Assembly: GCA_934502905.1 (NCBI GenBank)
Contig: CAKSVK010000008.1
Span: forward strand, 1-45,203
Reading direction: 5' to 3'
Origin: an uncultured Chitinophagaceae bacterium
Lineage (GTDB): Bacteria; Bacteroidota; Bacteroidia; Chitinophagales; Chitinophagaceae
Length of the DNA: 45,203 nucleotides
Shown: positions 17,308-25,325 of the stretch, piece by piece
Layout of the letters: every line of letters begins with the position of its first letter
How positions within the stretch are numbered: the stretch's first letter is position 1
Translations under genes and position numbers: made by a program
Notes under the pieces: generated by a model
What the model saw: the letters and a program-made list of their open reading frames with translations, nothing else
Databases searched by the model: none
What the model was told of the DNA's origin: nothing

Positions 17308-19295
17308 GGTTCTACCCAGGCATTATTTTCTTTTAGCAAATTGATCAGCTCCTGTACGGCTATTTCGCTGTTCACCGACCGTTTTACCACCTCTTTTCCT
17401 TTGTAAAGCGTTATTTTGCCCGGCCCGCTGCCTACATATCCGAAATCGGCATCTGCCATTTCTCCCGGCCCGTTCACAATGCAGCCCATAATAGCAATCT
17501 TTACACCTTTCAGGTGATTGGTCACCGCCCTTATCTGGGCCGTGGTTTCCTGCAGGTCAAAAAGCGTTCTTCCACAGGAGGGGCAGGAAATATATTCCGT
17601 TTTGGAAATCCTGGTACGTGTTGCCTGCAGAATGGAGAAAGCGGTATTATTGATGAACTGCTCCACTGTTTTGTTCTGCATGTAGTTTCTGCCGCTGGCG
17701 TTCAGCCGGGAATAACTCCCCTGGTAGGCTTCCTGTGTCATACCCAGGCAAATACCGTCGCCCATGCCTTCCAGCAGCAGGGCACCGGCTTCTGTTGCAA
17801 AATGAATGAGATGCTCATCGGAACTTTGCCAGTTGCTGTCTGTAACAATGACCACCGGGTTTTTAATGCCTCTTTTTTCCAGTTCGATGAACATTGCCCT
17901 GACGCATTGCATAGCATTCGGTCTGGTGCTGCTCAGGCACAGTATGGCTGTAGGGTCTTCCCCTATCGCTGTCAGCATGGCGGGGAAATCGCCACAACAA
18001 TCCACCATTATAAAATTGGCTATCCTGCTTTTTTCAACTTCTTTTGTATAGTCATCCAGCCCGAAAAGCGGAAAATACTTTTCCTTATCCGTACTGTCCC
18101 GCCATTTTTCCGCTGGTACCAGTACTTTAAGCGTGCCGGGCAGCGCAAACTCCGGAAGCGAGGCGGTAACGTACATGTAATCTGCTGCAGCATCACCGAT
18201 ATTCCATTTATCCAGTGATGCCTCGTAGGTATAGCCAATGCTTTGCAGGGTTTCCGGGGTGATGGCACCGGCTTTCGACATGTCTGCTATTACCACGGGA
18301 ACATGGCTGCCGCCTATGTGGTCAACAACAAATGTATCGCGTCTTTTGTACTCAAATGGCGAATAGGGAAGGTGGATGGGGGCTGCTGCTGCAGGCGGTT
18401 GCTCCGTTGTCGCTTTTTTGTATCTTTTCACGATATCCCGGCATACCGGTATTTCCAGTTCCGGGTCTTCGGTTAACGATACCCGTATGGTATCGCCCAG
18501 GCCATCTTCCAGCAGGGATCCGATACCGATCGCGGATTTAATACGGCCATCCTCGCCGTCACCCGCTTCGGTCACGCCAAGATGCAGCGGGTAACATTCG
18601 CTGAATTCTTCCTGCATCTGTTTCGCCAGCAGCCGGTAAGCCTGTACCATTACCAGTGGGTTGCTGGACTTCATGCTCAGCACAATATTGTGATAGTCTT
18701 CGTAACGGGCGATCCGCAGGAACTCCATCGCACTTTCTACCATTCCCATGGGTGTATCCCCGTAGCGGCTCATAATACGGTCGCTGAGGGAGCCATGGTT
18801 GGTGCCGATGCGCATAGCGGTTCCATACTCTTTGCAGATCTTTACCAGCGGTGTAAACCGCTGCCGGATCCTGTCTATCTCCGCATTGTAGGCGCTGTCC
18901 GTATATTCAATGAATTCAAATTTCTTTTTATCAATATAGTTCCCCGGGTTTACCCGTACTTTTTCTACGATCCTGGCAGCCACTTCTGCTGCGTTGGGCG
19001 TAAAATGAATATCCGCTACCAGGGGTACTTTATACCCTCTTTTATGCAGCTCATTTTTTATTACCAGCAGGTTTTCTGCCTCTTTTTTACTGGGAGCAGT
19101 AATACGTACCAGTTCCGCCCCCGCCTCAATACAACGGATGGTCTGCTCCACCGTTCCTGCTGTGTCCATGGTATCGGTCGTGGTCATGGTCTGCACCCTG
19201 ACCGGGTGGAAATTGCCCATCAAAAGATCCCCGGTCTTTACCTCTTTGGTTTTAAGTCGCTTATACTCCGTTAATGATTCACAATACCATTGCAT
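17304..19295 (-). CDS. ispG: (E)-4-hydroxy-3-methylbut-2-enyl-diphosphate synthase, long form
   Basis: A 663-residue IspG (GcpE) catalysing the penultimate step of the MEP isoprenoid pathway, a 4Fe-4S reductive dehydration. The N-terminal TIM barrel is clear (MGNFHPVRVQTMTTTDT, VADIHFTPNAA, VRVNPGNYID, RIGTNHGSLSDR), then comes an insert domain of roughly 250 residues typical of Bacteroidota, Chlamydia and plants, and finally the iron-sulfur domain with ISCPSCGRTLFDLQ and GCIVNGPGEMADADFGYVG holding the three cysteine ligands. The reading frame extends to 19421, but MQWYCESLTEYKRLKTKEVKTGD at 19295 gives the normal N-terminus. tRNA-Gln follows on the same strand. Confidence 0.95.
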   Translation of the reverse strand: MQWYCESLTEYKRLKTKEVKTGDLLMGNFHPVRVQTMTTTDTMDTAGTVEQTIRCIEAGAELVRITAPSKKEAENLLVIKNELHKRGYKVPLVADIHFTPNAAEVAARIVEKVRVNPGNYIDKKKFEFIEYTDSAYNAEIDRIRQRFTPLVKICKEYGTAMRIGTNHGSLSDRIMSRYGDTPMGMVESAMEFLRIARYEDYHNIVLSMKSSNPLVMVQAYRLLAKQMQEEFSECYPLHLGVTEAGDGEDGRIKSAIGIGSLLEDGLGDTIRVSLTEDPELEIPVCRDIVKRYKKATTEQPPAAAAPIHLPYSPFEYKRRDTFVVDHIGGSHVPVVIADMSKAGAITPETLQSIGYTYEASLDKWNIGDAAADYMYVTASLPEFALPGTLKVLVPAEKWRDSTDKEKYFPLFGLDDYTKEVEKSRIANFIMVDCCGDFPAMLTAIGEDPTAILCLSSTRPNAMQCVRAMFIELEKRGIKNPVVIVTDSNWQSSDEHLIHFATEAGALLLEGMGDGICLGMTQEAYQGSYSRLNASGRNYMQNKTVEQFINNTAFSILQATRTRISKTEYISCPSCGRTLFDLQETTAQIRAVTNHLKGVKIAIMGCIVNGPGEMADADFGYVGSGPGKITLYKGKEVVKRSVNSEIAVQELINLLKENNAWVEP

Positions 19296-19395
19296 ATGCT
19301 GTAATCTGTTGTGCAAAGGTAGCATATACAATGTGGAAATGTGAAAATGTGGTTCTGCACCTGCGGGATTAAAACGGATTTGCCAACTTGTGCCC

Positions 19396-19437
19396 TGCGA
19401 CCTGGTTCTTGCGACCTGCAACTTGCGATCCGTTTAC
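19396..19437. repeat. Short tandem repeat, three 14-base units
   Basis: TGCGACCTG recurs at 19396 and 19410, and TGCGATCCG at 19424, an exact 14-base period. It lies between the acpH-like stop and the ispG start. Role unknown. Confidence 0.6.
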
Positions 19438-19447
19438 CACTATAATC

Positions 19448-20026
19448 TCATCCGGGATAAAGCATTTTTCTTGCAAAATCTTCTACTTCAGGAAAAAACG
19501 CAAGATAGCACTGCCGGAAAAGATCATAGTTTTTATCGAAAATCTCGATAGCAGGCCCGCTGTCGGATATATAGGCGGCCCTGTATACCAGTCCTCTCAG
19601 GCTATTGTGAATACCTTCTTTGAACTGGTAGTTATAAAGCCAGTTCTGCGTTTTCATATAAGGAAATATCCGGTGGAACTTGTCAGGCAGTATTGGCTGG
19701 CTATCCAGTATCCCGTATACATTCTGTGCAAAATCCCATAGACTGGGAGTGAACTTTTCCGTGTCCAGCGCCAGGTAGTGGTCATACACAACATCCATGA
19801 AAGATGCGGCATACAACCCGTAATGCGGGCGGAAAAGACTGGCTGCCTGCTTGGTCAGGGGATGTTTGTCCGTAAACCCGTCGATAGCACGGTGCAGCAT
19901 AATACCTTCCTGGATACGTTCGGGGTAATCCAGCCGCTGTTTTCCTTTCACGAAATCGCTGATCAGGTTGCCCACAACTATTTCGGGGTGGTTAAACGAC
20001 AGGTATGCATGGGCCAGGAAGTTCAT
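19448..20026 (-). CDS. acpH: Acyl carrier protein phosphodiesterase (AcpH-like)
   Basis: A 192-residue protein matching AcpH across its length: MNFLAHAYLSFNHPEIVVGN, ISDFVKGK, then the HD-like metal-binding HRAIDGFTDKHP at about residues 45-57 and MDVVYDHYLA. AcpH removes the 4'-phosphopantetheine arm from holo-ACP to regenerate apo-ACP in the cytoplasm; many bacteria, including Bacteroidota, carry this family although the E. coli knockout is viable. Normal length, ATG start. It is divergent from the cupin gene (160-base gap) and upstream of ispG on the same strand with a repeat-bearing gap between. Confidence 0.85.
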   Translation of the reverse strand: MNFLAHAYLSFNHPEIVVGNLISDFVKGKQRLDYPERIQEGIMLHRAIDGFTDKHPLTKQAASLFRPHYGLYAASFMDVVYDHYLALDTEKFTPSLWDFAQNVYGILDSQPILPDKFHRIFPYMKTQNWLYNYQFKEGIHNSLRGLVYRAAYISDSGPAIEIFDKNYDLFRQCYLAFFPEVEDFARKMLYPG

Positions 20027-20157
20027 GAGTTGCTGTTAATCAGTAATATAATATTGGCATTGTTCTTTCAGTATTTTTAAAGTATCATTTTTTTTGCCAC
20101 TTTCCAGCGGTATTGTCAAATTATTTCAACGGTAGCGGTATGAATGTGGCAATATAT

Positions 20158-20165
20158 TACATTTG
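20158..20165 (+). promoter_or_regulatory. -7 box upstream of the cupin gene
   Basis: TACATTTG matches TAnnTTTG exactly, 21 bases before the ATG at 20187. I see no good TTG/TTTG at the expected -33 spacing, so only the -7 element is claimed. Confidence 0.45.
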
Positions 20166-20186
20166 TTGTACTAATTTTTTTCTTTT

Positions 20187-21074
20187 ATGCTTTTGCAACC
20201 GGTTGACGTAGTTGATCAAATTGATTCAGAAGTATTTAAAAAGGATTATTACCTGGCATCCAAACCACTGGTAATTAAAAGCCTGTCGAAAGAATGGCCC
20301 GCTTTCAGCAAATGGAACTGGGAATATTTCAAAGGGATCGTGGGAGACAAAAAGGTGGGCATCTACAACAATATCAAAACAGATGCCTTCACGCCGGTGA
20401 ATACACCCAACGGGCACACCACTTTTGGTGAATACGTGGATATGATCAGCCAGGGACCTGCCGGATGGCGTATCTTTCTGTTCAATATATTTGACCATGC
20501 GCCGCAGCTTACCAAAGATTTTGAGTGGCCGGACCATCTGGCAAAGGGATTTGTAAAGAGGTTTCCCATGCTTTTCGTGGGAGGCGCGACATCCATCACC
20601 CATATGCATTTCGATATCGACCTGTCGCATGTTTTCCATACCCAGTTCATGGGCAGGAAACGAGTGCTGCTCTTCCCCTACGGTGAGCAGAAAAAGCTGT
20701 ATAGGAAGCCGTTTGAAGTGCAGAGCCAGGTTGATTTTTCCCATTATCATGAAGACGACAGCGGTAATCCCGATTATTCCCGGTTCCCGGCATTGAAGTA
20801 TGCAAAAGGTTATGAAGTGATCCTGGAGCATGGCGATACACTTTATATGCCATCGGGATACTGGCATCACATGGAATACCTGGATAGCGGATTTGCCATG
20901 AGCCTGCGGTCCCTGCAGACTTCCGCAGTGGGAAAGATCCGGGGCCTATGGAACCTGGTAGGTATGCGAAATATCGATACTTTCATGAAGAAAAATTTTC
21001 CTGAAAAATGGTATGATTACAAGCTGAAAAAGCTTAACCGCGCCGCGGCCCATGATCTCAGGCACCTGAAATAA
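20187..21074 (+). CDS. Cupin-like JmjC-fold Fe(II)/2-oxoglutarate oxygenase (FIH-type)
   Basis: A 295-residue cytoplasmic protein of the Cupin_8/JmjC group. The iron-binding facial triad is visible: His141 and Asp143 in ITHMHFDID, and the distal histidine in MPSGYWHHMEYL (about 227), the same layout as in human FIH (HxD ... WWHH). Members hydroxylate protein or tRNA side chains using 2-oxoglutarate and oxygen. The N-terminal VDVVDQIDSEVFKKDYYLASKPLVIK is also typical. Neighbours (acpH, pdxH) do not point to the substrate. ATG start with a -7 box just upstream. Confidence 0.88.
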   Translation: MLLQPVDVVDQIDSEVFKKDYYLASKPLVIKSLSKEWPAFSKWNWEYFKGIVGDKKVGIYNNIKTDAFTPVNTPNGHTTFGEYVDMISQGPAGWRIFLFNIFDHAPQLTKDFEWPDHLAKGFVKRFPMLFVGGATSITHMHFDIDLSHVFHTQFMGRKRVLLFPYGEQKKLYRKPFEVQSQVDFSHYHEDDSGNPDYSRFPALKYAKGYEVILEHGDTLYMPSGYWHHMEYLDSGFAMSLRSLQTSAVGKIRGLWNLVGMRNIDTFMKKNFPEKWYDYKLKKLNRAAAHDLRHLK

Positions 21075-21148
21075 CCGGTATTTTCAGCCGTAACAAACGT
21101 AAACGCTAAGGGTAATTATTTAGAAAAAGAAATTGTGCTACCAATTTC

Positions 21149-21179
21149 TTTGAAATTATCTAGTTACGAATTACTTTAG
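21149..21179 (+). promoter_or_regulatory. Promoter of a putative structured RNA upstream of pdxH
   Basis: TTTG (21149-21152), 19 bases, TACTTTAG (21172-21179). The -7 box differs from TAnnTTTG at the seventh base only. There is no reading frame on this strand downstream until pdxH at 21403. Confidence 0.5.
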
Positions 21180-21185
21180 TGTTCT

Positions 21186-21350
21186 ATATAAGCACCTCCT
21201 TTTTTATAGCTTCTTATTCCAATAACTATTACCTGATCCGTTATTCTTCCAATTTAATTGCCAGATAGATCTATACATATCTGAACGATCTTTTTGTGGT
21301 TTCAGAGGTAAGCAAAGGCCGGCGATGTCTATCGTCGGCATCTTATTTTG
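21186..21350 (+). ncRNA. Candidate structured noncoding RNA or pdxH leader
   Basis: About 165 bases bounded by a promoter and a terminator-like hairpin with no plausible coding frame on the plus strand. A long-range helix pairs GCACCTC (21192-21198) with GAGGT-aa-GC (21305-21313), enclosing two hairpins: AATAAC/GTTATT (21221-21245) and CAGATA/TATCTG (21262-21283). This is a three-way-junction-like layout closed just before the terminator. It could be a free small RNA or, with terminator read-through, a regulatory leader of pdxH. It does not match any riboswitch or 6S consensus I can recall. Transcription and fold are inferred by eye. Confidence 0.4.
21318..21350 (+). terminator. Terminator-like hairpin upstream of pdxH
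   Basis: GCCGGCGAT (21318-21326) / ATCGTCGGC (21331-21339), 9 bp with one G-T pair and a 4-base loop, followed by ATCTTATTTT. No gene ends here, so it should end a noncoding transcript or act as an attenuator. Confidence 0.55.
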
Positions 21351-21381
21351 AAGATCAGCGATCACCTTGGCCGTTATACAG

Positions 21382-21389
21382 TAATTTTG
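21382..21389 (+). promoter_or_regulatory. -7 box upstream of pdxH
   Basis: TAATTTTG matches TAnnTTTG, 13 bases before the pdxH ATG. No convincing -33 element is seen at the right distance. If active, pdxH is transcribed separately from the RNA unit upstream, with a very short leader. Confidence 0.35.
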
Positions 21390-21402
21390 TAAAAAAGCGG
21401 TC

Positions 21403-22047
21403 ATGACACAGGATATTGCGGCTATCAGACAGAACTATAGCAAAAGCGCTTTGCTGGAAACCGGTTTACCGGCCCATCCGGTCACACAATTTGAAAAATG
21501 GTGGCAGGAAGCGGTCGCTTCAGGAATAGACGAAATAAATGCCATGACGCTGGCAACAGCATCGCCGGATGGGGTACCCTCTGCCCGTATCGTTCTGCTG
21601 AAAGGCTTTTCTGAAAACGGCTTTACTTTTTATACCAATTATAACAGCTTTAAAGGGCAACAACTGAACGATAATCCCCGGGCCTGCCTGGTTTTTTTCT
21701 GGAAAGAGCTGGAGCGTCAGGTAAGGATCACCGGGCTGGTAACCAAAACTTCTGCTGCAGACAGCGATGCATATTTTCAATCGAGACCGGAAGCCAGCCG
21801 GATAGGCGCCATCACTTCTCCTCAAAGTACGGTAGTGGAAAGCCGGCAATGGCTCGATGACAGGTATTGCCAGAACCTGGAGCTGATGGAAGGGAAAGCG
21901 ACCAACAGACCCGATTATTGGGGGGGCTTTATTGTGAAACCCGTTATTATGGAGTTCTGGCAGGGACGGCCCAGCAGGATGCACGACAGGATCCAGTACA
22001 CCCTGGAGGTCTCCGGCGCCTGGAAAATAGAACGGCTGGCACCGTAA
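21403..22047 (+). CDS. pdxH: Pyridoxamine 5'-phosphate oxidase
   Basis: A 214-residue FMN enzyme that oxidises pyridoxine or pyridoxamine 5'-phosphate to pyridoxal phosphate. Diagnostic blocks: ATASPDGVPSARIVLLKGF and GFTFYTNYNSFKGQQL (FMN and phosphate binding), ERQVRITG, YFQSRPEASRIGA, and the C-terminal EFWQGRPSRMHDRIQY containing the R-x-H-D-R substrate motif. Length is standard and the ATG start is unambiguous. The protein acts as a soluble dimer. It is preceded by an unusual noncoding unit (21149-21350), which may matter for its control, and is convergent with murI. Confidence 0.96.
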   Translation: MTQDIAAIRQNYSKSALLETGLPAHPVTQFEKWWQEAVASGIDEINAMTLATASPDGVPSARIVLLKGFSENGFTFYTNYNSFKGQQLNDNPRACLVFFWKELERQVRITGLVTKTSAADSDAYFQSRPEASRIGAITSPQSTVVESRQWLDDRYCQNLELMEGKATNRPDYWGGFIVKPVIMEFWQGRPSRMHDRIQYTLEVSGAWKIERLAP

Positions 22048-22140
22048 GCCTGGAGCCGGTTGCCAACACAGGTCGAAAGATCCAGGGTACACACTGCATC
22101 CTGAAACCTGTATCTTGAAGGACTAATACAGTTGTAAAGC

Positions 22141-22968
22141 TCAGTATATCCCTGCAACCTGTTGTGACTTCACATTTTTACCAAAGAAAATGGCGGCATG
22201 TGCGTTAAAATCGGTGCTGGCATCCGTGGTGAAAAAATGGATATCCCCGTTTTGACTGATCCTGCTTTCCAGTTCAGGATGTCTTTGAAGATAGTCTGCC
22301 AGGCTCCCTGCTACAATTTCACCTTGTACCAGTATTTGTATGTCCTCAGGCAGGAACTGCCGGATCTTGTGCCTTAATAAAGGATAGTGTGTGCATGCCA
22401 GTAATACAGTATCGATGCTTTCTTTTTGCTGCAGCAACCGCTGAATATTTTTCCGGATAAAATAATCAGCGCCCTCGCTTTCGTGCTCATTGTTTTCTAC
22501 CAGCGGTACCCACATGGGGCATGCTTCCTGGAAGACATGGATATCCGGGAAAAAACGGCTGATCTCGATCTGGTAAGAGCCGGACTGTACCGTGCCATTG
22601 GTAGCCAGTATACCTACATCTCGTGTTCTGGAGTAATTGCCGATCACCTCTGTGGTAGGACGGATGACACCTAATACCCTGTTTTCCGGGTAAAGTGCAG
22701 GCAGGTCCTGTTGCTGGATGGTCCGCAAGGCTTTCGCTGAAGCTGTGTTGCAGGCTAAGATTATTAGTGGACATCCCTGGCTGAACAGCCATTTTACAGA
22801 TTGCAGCGTATACTGGTATACTGTTTCAAATGAACGGTTGCCATAGGGCGCTCTGGCATTATCTCCCAGGTAGATATAATCGTATTGCGGAAGCCTTTGT
22901 ACTATTTCCTTTAAAACAGTTAAACCGCCATAACCTGAATCAAAAACACCGATGGGTTGCTTTTTCAT
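22141..22968 (-). CDS. murI: Glutamate racemase
   Basis: A 275-residue cofactor-independent racemase that makes D-glutamate for peptidoglycan. Motifs: GVFDSGYGG (Asp10, Ser11), LGDNARAPYG, catalytic Cys73 in LACNTAS, and the second catalytic Cys192 in LLACTHYPLL; EACPMWVPLVE is also conserved. Normal length. ATG start at 22966-22968; the upstream 40 bases contain TACTTTTA on the minus strand, a near match to the -7 box, lying just after the terminator of the preceding gene. Confidence 0.95.
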   Translation of the reverse strand: MKKQPIGVFDSGYGGLTVLKEIVQRLPQYDYIYLGDNARAPYGNRSFETVYQYTLQSVKWLFSQGCPLIILACNTASAKALRTIQQQDLPALYPENRVLGVIRPTTEVIGNYSRTRDVGILATNGTVQSGSYQIEISRFFPDIHVFQEACPMWVPLVENNEHESEGADYFIRKNIQRLLQQKESIDTVLLACTHYPLLRHKIRQFLPEDIQILVQGEIVAGSLADYLQRHPELESRISQNGDIHFFTTDASTDFNAHAAIFFGKNVKSQQVAGIY

Positions 22969-23009
22969 TTATTGAATTCTTCCATCGTAAAAGTAACTAT
23001 AAAAGAGCT

Positions 23010-23040
23010 ATAAAAACAGAAACTGCCCTTTCGGGCAGTT
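23010..23040 (-). terminator. Terminator between the coiled-coil gene and murI
   Basis: Perfect 8-bp stem AACTGCCC/GGGCAGTT (23040-23021, minus strand) with a 4-base loop, followed on the minus strand by TCTGTTTTTATAG. It separates the coiled-coil gene from murI. Confidence 0.75.
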
Positions 23041-23086
23041 GGTTTCGTGTTTCCTCATAGCGTTGCCGCTTTCGCGTTTCTAAAAC

Positions 23087-23737
23087 TTAATTCAAAGGTG
23101 AGCGCTGTTGCTTTAAGGTCTCAAGTGATTTTTGAAGCGATTCCAGCTCCTTCAATTGAGACTCCTGCTTTTGTTTGTTCGATTCAAGATCAGATTGCAA
23201 GTCCTTTATCTTTTTTTCGAGGGAAGCCTGGTCTTTAACCAGGTCATCATATTTTTTCTGTGCTTTTTTGGTTACTTCTTCCTGGTTCAGTATTTCTTTT
23301 TCCAGCTTGTTCTCACGGGCACTCAGCGTTATTTTAGAAAAGAAGCTCTCGGTATCCGACCCCAGCATATTGGCTGCCAAAGGGGTAGCAGAGGCGTTAT
23401 CACTGGGCTTGCTGGTAAAAAAATGTACGATGCTCGCGTCCTTATCTCTGCGGCCTTTTCTTTCCACCTTTACATACAGGTCGGAGGTTTCAGAGCTGAC
23501 CTGCGGGTCGATCACACCTTTAAAGACCATCCAGCCTTTGTTTTGGGTGGACTTATACCCCGATTTTGACATCCTGGAAATAACCGCCTGCTCTACGTAT
23601 TCGGGAGCATAATTCACTTCCATCTGCTTAACGGTCCGTTTAACCTTGTTGAACTCAACTTCTCCTTCCGTTACCTGGGCGGAAGTGATATTTCCGAGGA
23701 GCAAAAGCCCGCATAAAAATAAAAATGTCTTTTTCAT
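23087..23737 (-). CDS. Exported coiled-coil protein of unknown function
   Basis: A 216-residue protein with signal peptide MKKTFLFLCGLLLLGNITSAQ. Residues about 25-135 form a mixed alpha/beta region (VNYAPEYVEQAVISRM, GWMVFKGVI, DLYVKVERKGR) and residues about 140-210 a continuous charged coiled coil rich in E, K, L and Q. I do not recognise a named family, though similar small exported proteins are common in Bacteroidota. No lipobox, so it is probably periplasmic. It has its own downstream terminator, and is divergent from the flippase gene. Confidence 0.8.
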   Translation of the reverse strand: MKKTFLFLCGLLLLGNITSAQVTEGEVEFNKVKRTVKQMEVNYAPEYVEQAVISRMSKSGYKSTQNKGWMVFKGVIDPQVSSETSDLYVKVERKGRRDKDASIVHFFTSKPSDNASATPLAANMLGSDTESFFSKITLSARENKLEKEILNQEEVTKKAQKKYDDLVKDQASLEKKIKDLQSDLESNKQKQESQLKELESLQKSLETLKQQRSPLN

Positions 23738-23802
23738 ACCTGTTTTGATAAGATGATGCGTTTAATTAAATGGTTGCATAAAAGGTATAAATATTTTCAA
23801 CT

Positions 23803-23810
23803 TATTTTTG
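23803..23810 (+). promoter_or_regulatory. -7 box of the flippase-hemJ unit
   Basis: TATTTTTG, an exact TAnnTTTG match. It covers the first possible TTG start (23808), so translation should begin at the next in-frame TTG at 23826 with a leader of about ten bases. No good -33 element at the usual spacing. Confidence 0.45.
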
Positions 23811-23825
23811 CTTAAATCTCAGGTA

Positions 23826-25325
23826 TTGGCAGGAATTAAACAATTAGCGGGACAAACTTTATGGTACGGAGCGAGCAGTGTAATTCCGCGCTTACTGAAC
23901 TATCTTCTTACACCCTACCTCACCTTTAAGCTTAACTCGGCAAGCTATGGGGAGGTTAACCTGGTATACGCCCTGATATCTTTCCTGCTGATATTATATA
24001 CCTATGGGCTGGAAACAGCCTACTTCAGGTTCAGCCAAAAGCCGGAGTACAACTCATCACTGTACAATACCGCAGGGGTTTCTATTATCACTTCTACTGT
24101 TTTTCTGACGGTCGTGCTTTGGTTGTTTGCCCAGCCTTTGGCAGGTATTACCAATATTCCGGACAACCCGGAATATATTAAAATGGCCATACTCATCGTG
24201 GCATTCGATTCCCTGGCGGCGATCCCGTTTGCAAAGCTCCGGCAGGATGGCAAACCTAAAAAGTATGCCTTTGTAAAGTTTTTTGCCGTTTTGATAAATA
24301 TAGGTGTCCTGTACTTCTTTCTGTCTGTTTTGCCGGGCCTGGCTGCGGCGGATCCTAACAGTGTTTTTGTGGTGATAAACGGATTGACCACTGATACCGG
24401 ATTTGTGTTTTTAGCCAATGTCATTATGAGCTTTTCCGTTTTACTGCTGTTATGGCGGGAGATCAGCGGCTTCAGGTGGAAATTTGACAGGAAGTTATGG
24501 GGCGAGATCATGGTCTACACATTACCTTTAATGATTGTTGGTTTTGGAGGAATGGTGAATGAAACACTGGACAGGTTCATGCTCGGCTGGTGGTATCAGC
24601 CTGCAGGCGGTAATGTGAAGGAGGAGATAGGCACTTATAGTGCGGTCTACAAGCTGGCCATCCTTATCACAGTATTTATCCAGGCTTTCCGTATGGGGGC
24701 AGAGCCTTTCTTCTTTAAGCAGGCTTCCGGAGAAAATCCCCAGCGAACCTATGCACGGGTGATGAAGTTCTTTGTGATTGCCATCTGCATGATGTTTCTC
24801 TTTGTGGTGCTCTATCTCGATATATGGAAATATTTTATCCAGAACGAAAAAATGTGGGTAGGTCTGAAGGTGGTGCCGATCCTGCTTGTCGCCAATATGT
24901 TCCTGGGCATTTATTATAACCTTTCCATCTGGTATAAGATATCCAATAAAACCTCTGCCGGCGCTGTTATTACGGTTGGCGGAGCAGTGCTGACAATAGT
25001 CCTCAGCTATCTTTTTATTCCTTTCTACGGGTATGTTGCCAGCGCCTGGACTACTTTTTTATGTTATCTTTCGATGTGCGTTGCCTGTTATATCTGGGGG
25101 CAGAAAGTGTATCCCATTCCTTACGCATGGAAAAAGCTGATAGCCTATATCGTGATCGTAATATTGCTGTATTTTGTCCACCGGCTGTTGCTCCGGATAT
25201 GGAGCAATAATATCTATAGCTTTGTAACGGCGACGGGAATTTTCCTGGCGTTTATATGGTTTATTCTGAAAATAGAAAAGAATGAGTTTCAAAAACTGCC
25301 CTTTATAGGGAGGTATATCCGATGA
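23826..25325 (+). CDS. Polysaccharide/lipid-linked oligosaccharide flippase (MOP superfamily)
   Basis: About 499 residues with 12-14 predicted membrane spans. The start (TTG at 23826) gives MAGIKQLAGQTLWYGASSVIPRLLNYLLTPYLT, the usual N-terminus of Wzx/RfbX-like proteins in Bacteroidota, including the conserved amphipathic first helix. Internal blocks such as SYGEVNLVYALISFLLILYTYGLETAYFRF and FRMGAEPFFFKQA fit the family. These proteins flip undecaprenyl-linked sugars across the inner membrane. No glycosyltransferase cluster is nearby, so it may be a stand-alone lipid-linked exporter. Its stop overlaps the hemJ start in ATGA, so the two are translationally coupled. Confidence 0.88.
   Translation: MAGIKQLAGQTLWYGASSVIPRLLNYLLTPYLTFKLNSASYGEVNLVYALISFLLILYTYGLETAYFRFSQKPEYNSSLYNTAGVSIITSTVFLTVVLWLFAQPLAGITNIPDNPEYIKMAILIVAFDSLAAIPFAKLRQDGKPKKYAFVKFFAVLINIGVLYFFLSVLPGLAAADPNSVFVVINGLTTDTGFVFLANVIMSFSVLLLLWREISGFRWKFDRKLWGEIMVYTLPLMIVGFGGMVNETLDRFMLGWWYQPAGGNVKEEIGTYSAVYKLAILITVFIQAFRMGAEPFFFKQASGENPQRTYARVMKFFVIAICMMFLFVVLYLDIWKYFIQNEKMWVGLKVVPILLVANMFLGIYYNLSIWYKISNKTSAGAVITVGGAVLTIVLSYLFIPFYGYVASAWTTFLCYLSMCVACYIWGQKVYPIPYAWKKLIAYIVIVILLYFVHRLLLRIWSNNIYSFVTATGIFLAFIWFILKIEKNEFQKLPFIGRYIR

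Noticed and set aside
21204..21404. Minus-strand 66-codon frame covering the region upstream of pdxH.
   Set aside because: No promoter or recognisable sequence, and it overlaps the plus-strand promoter and hairpins that explain the region better.
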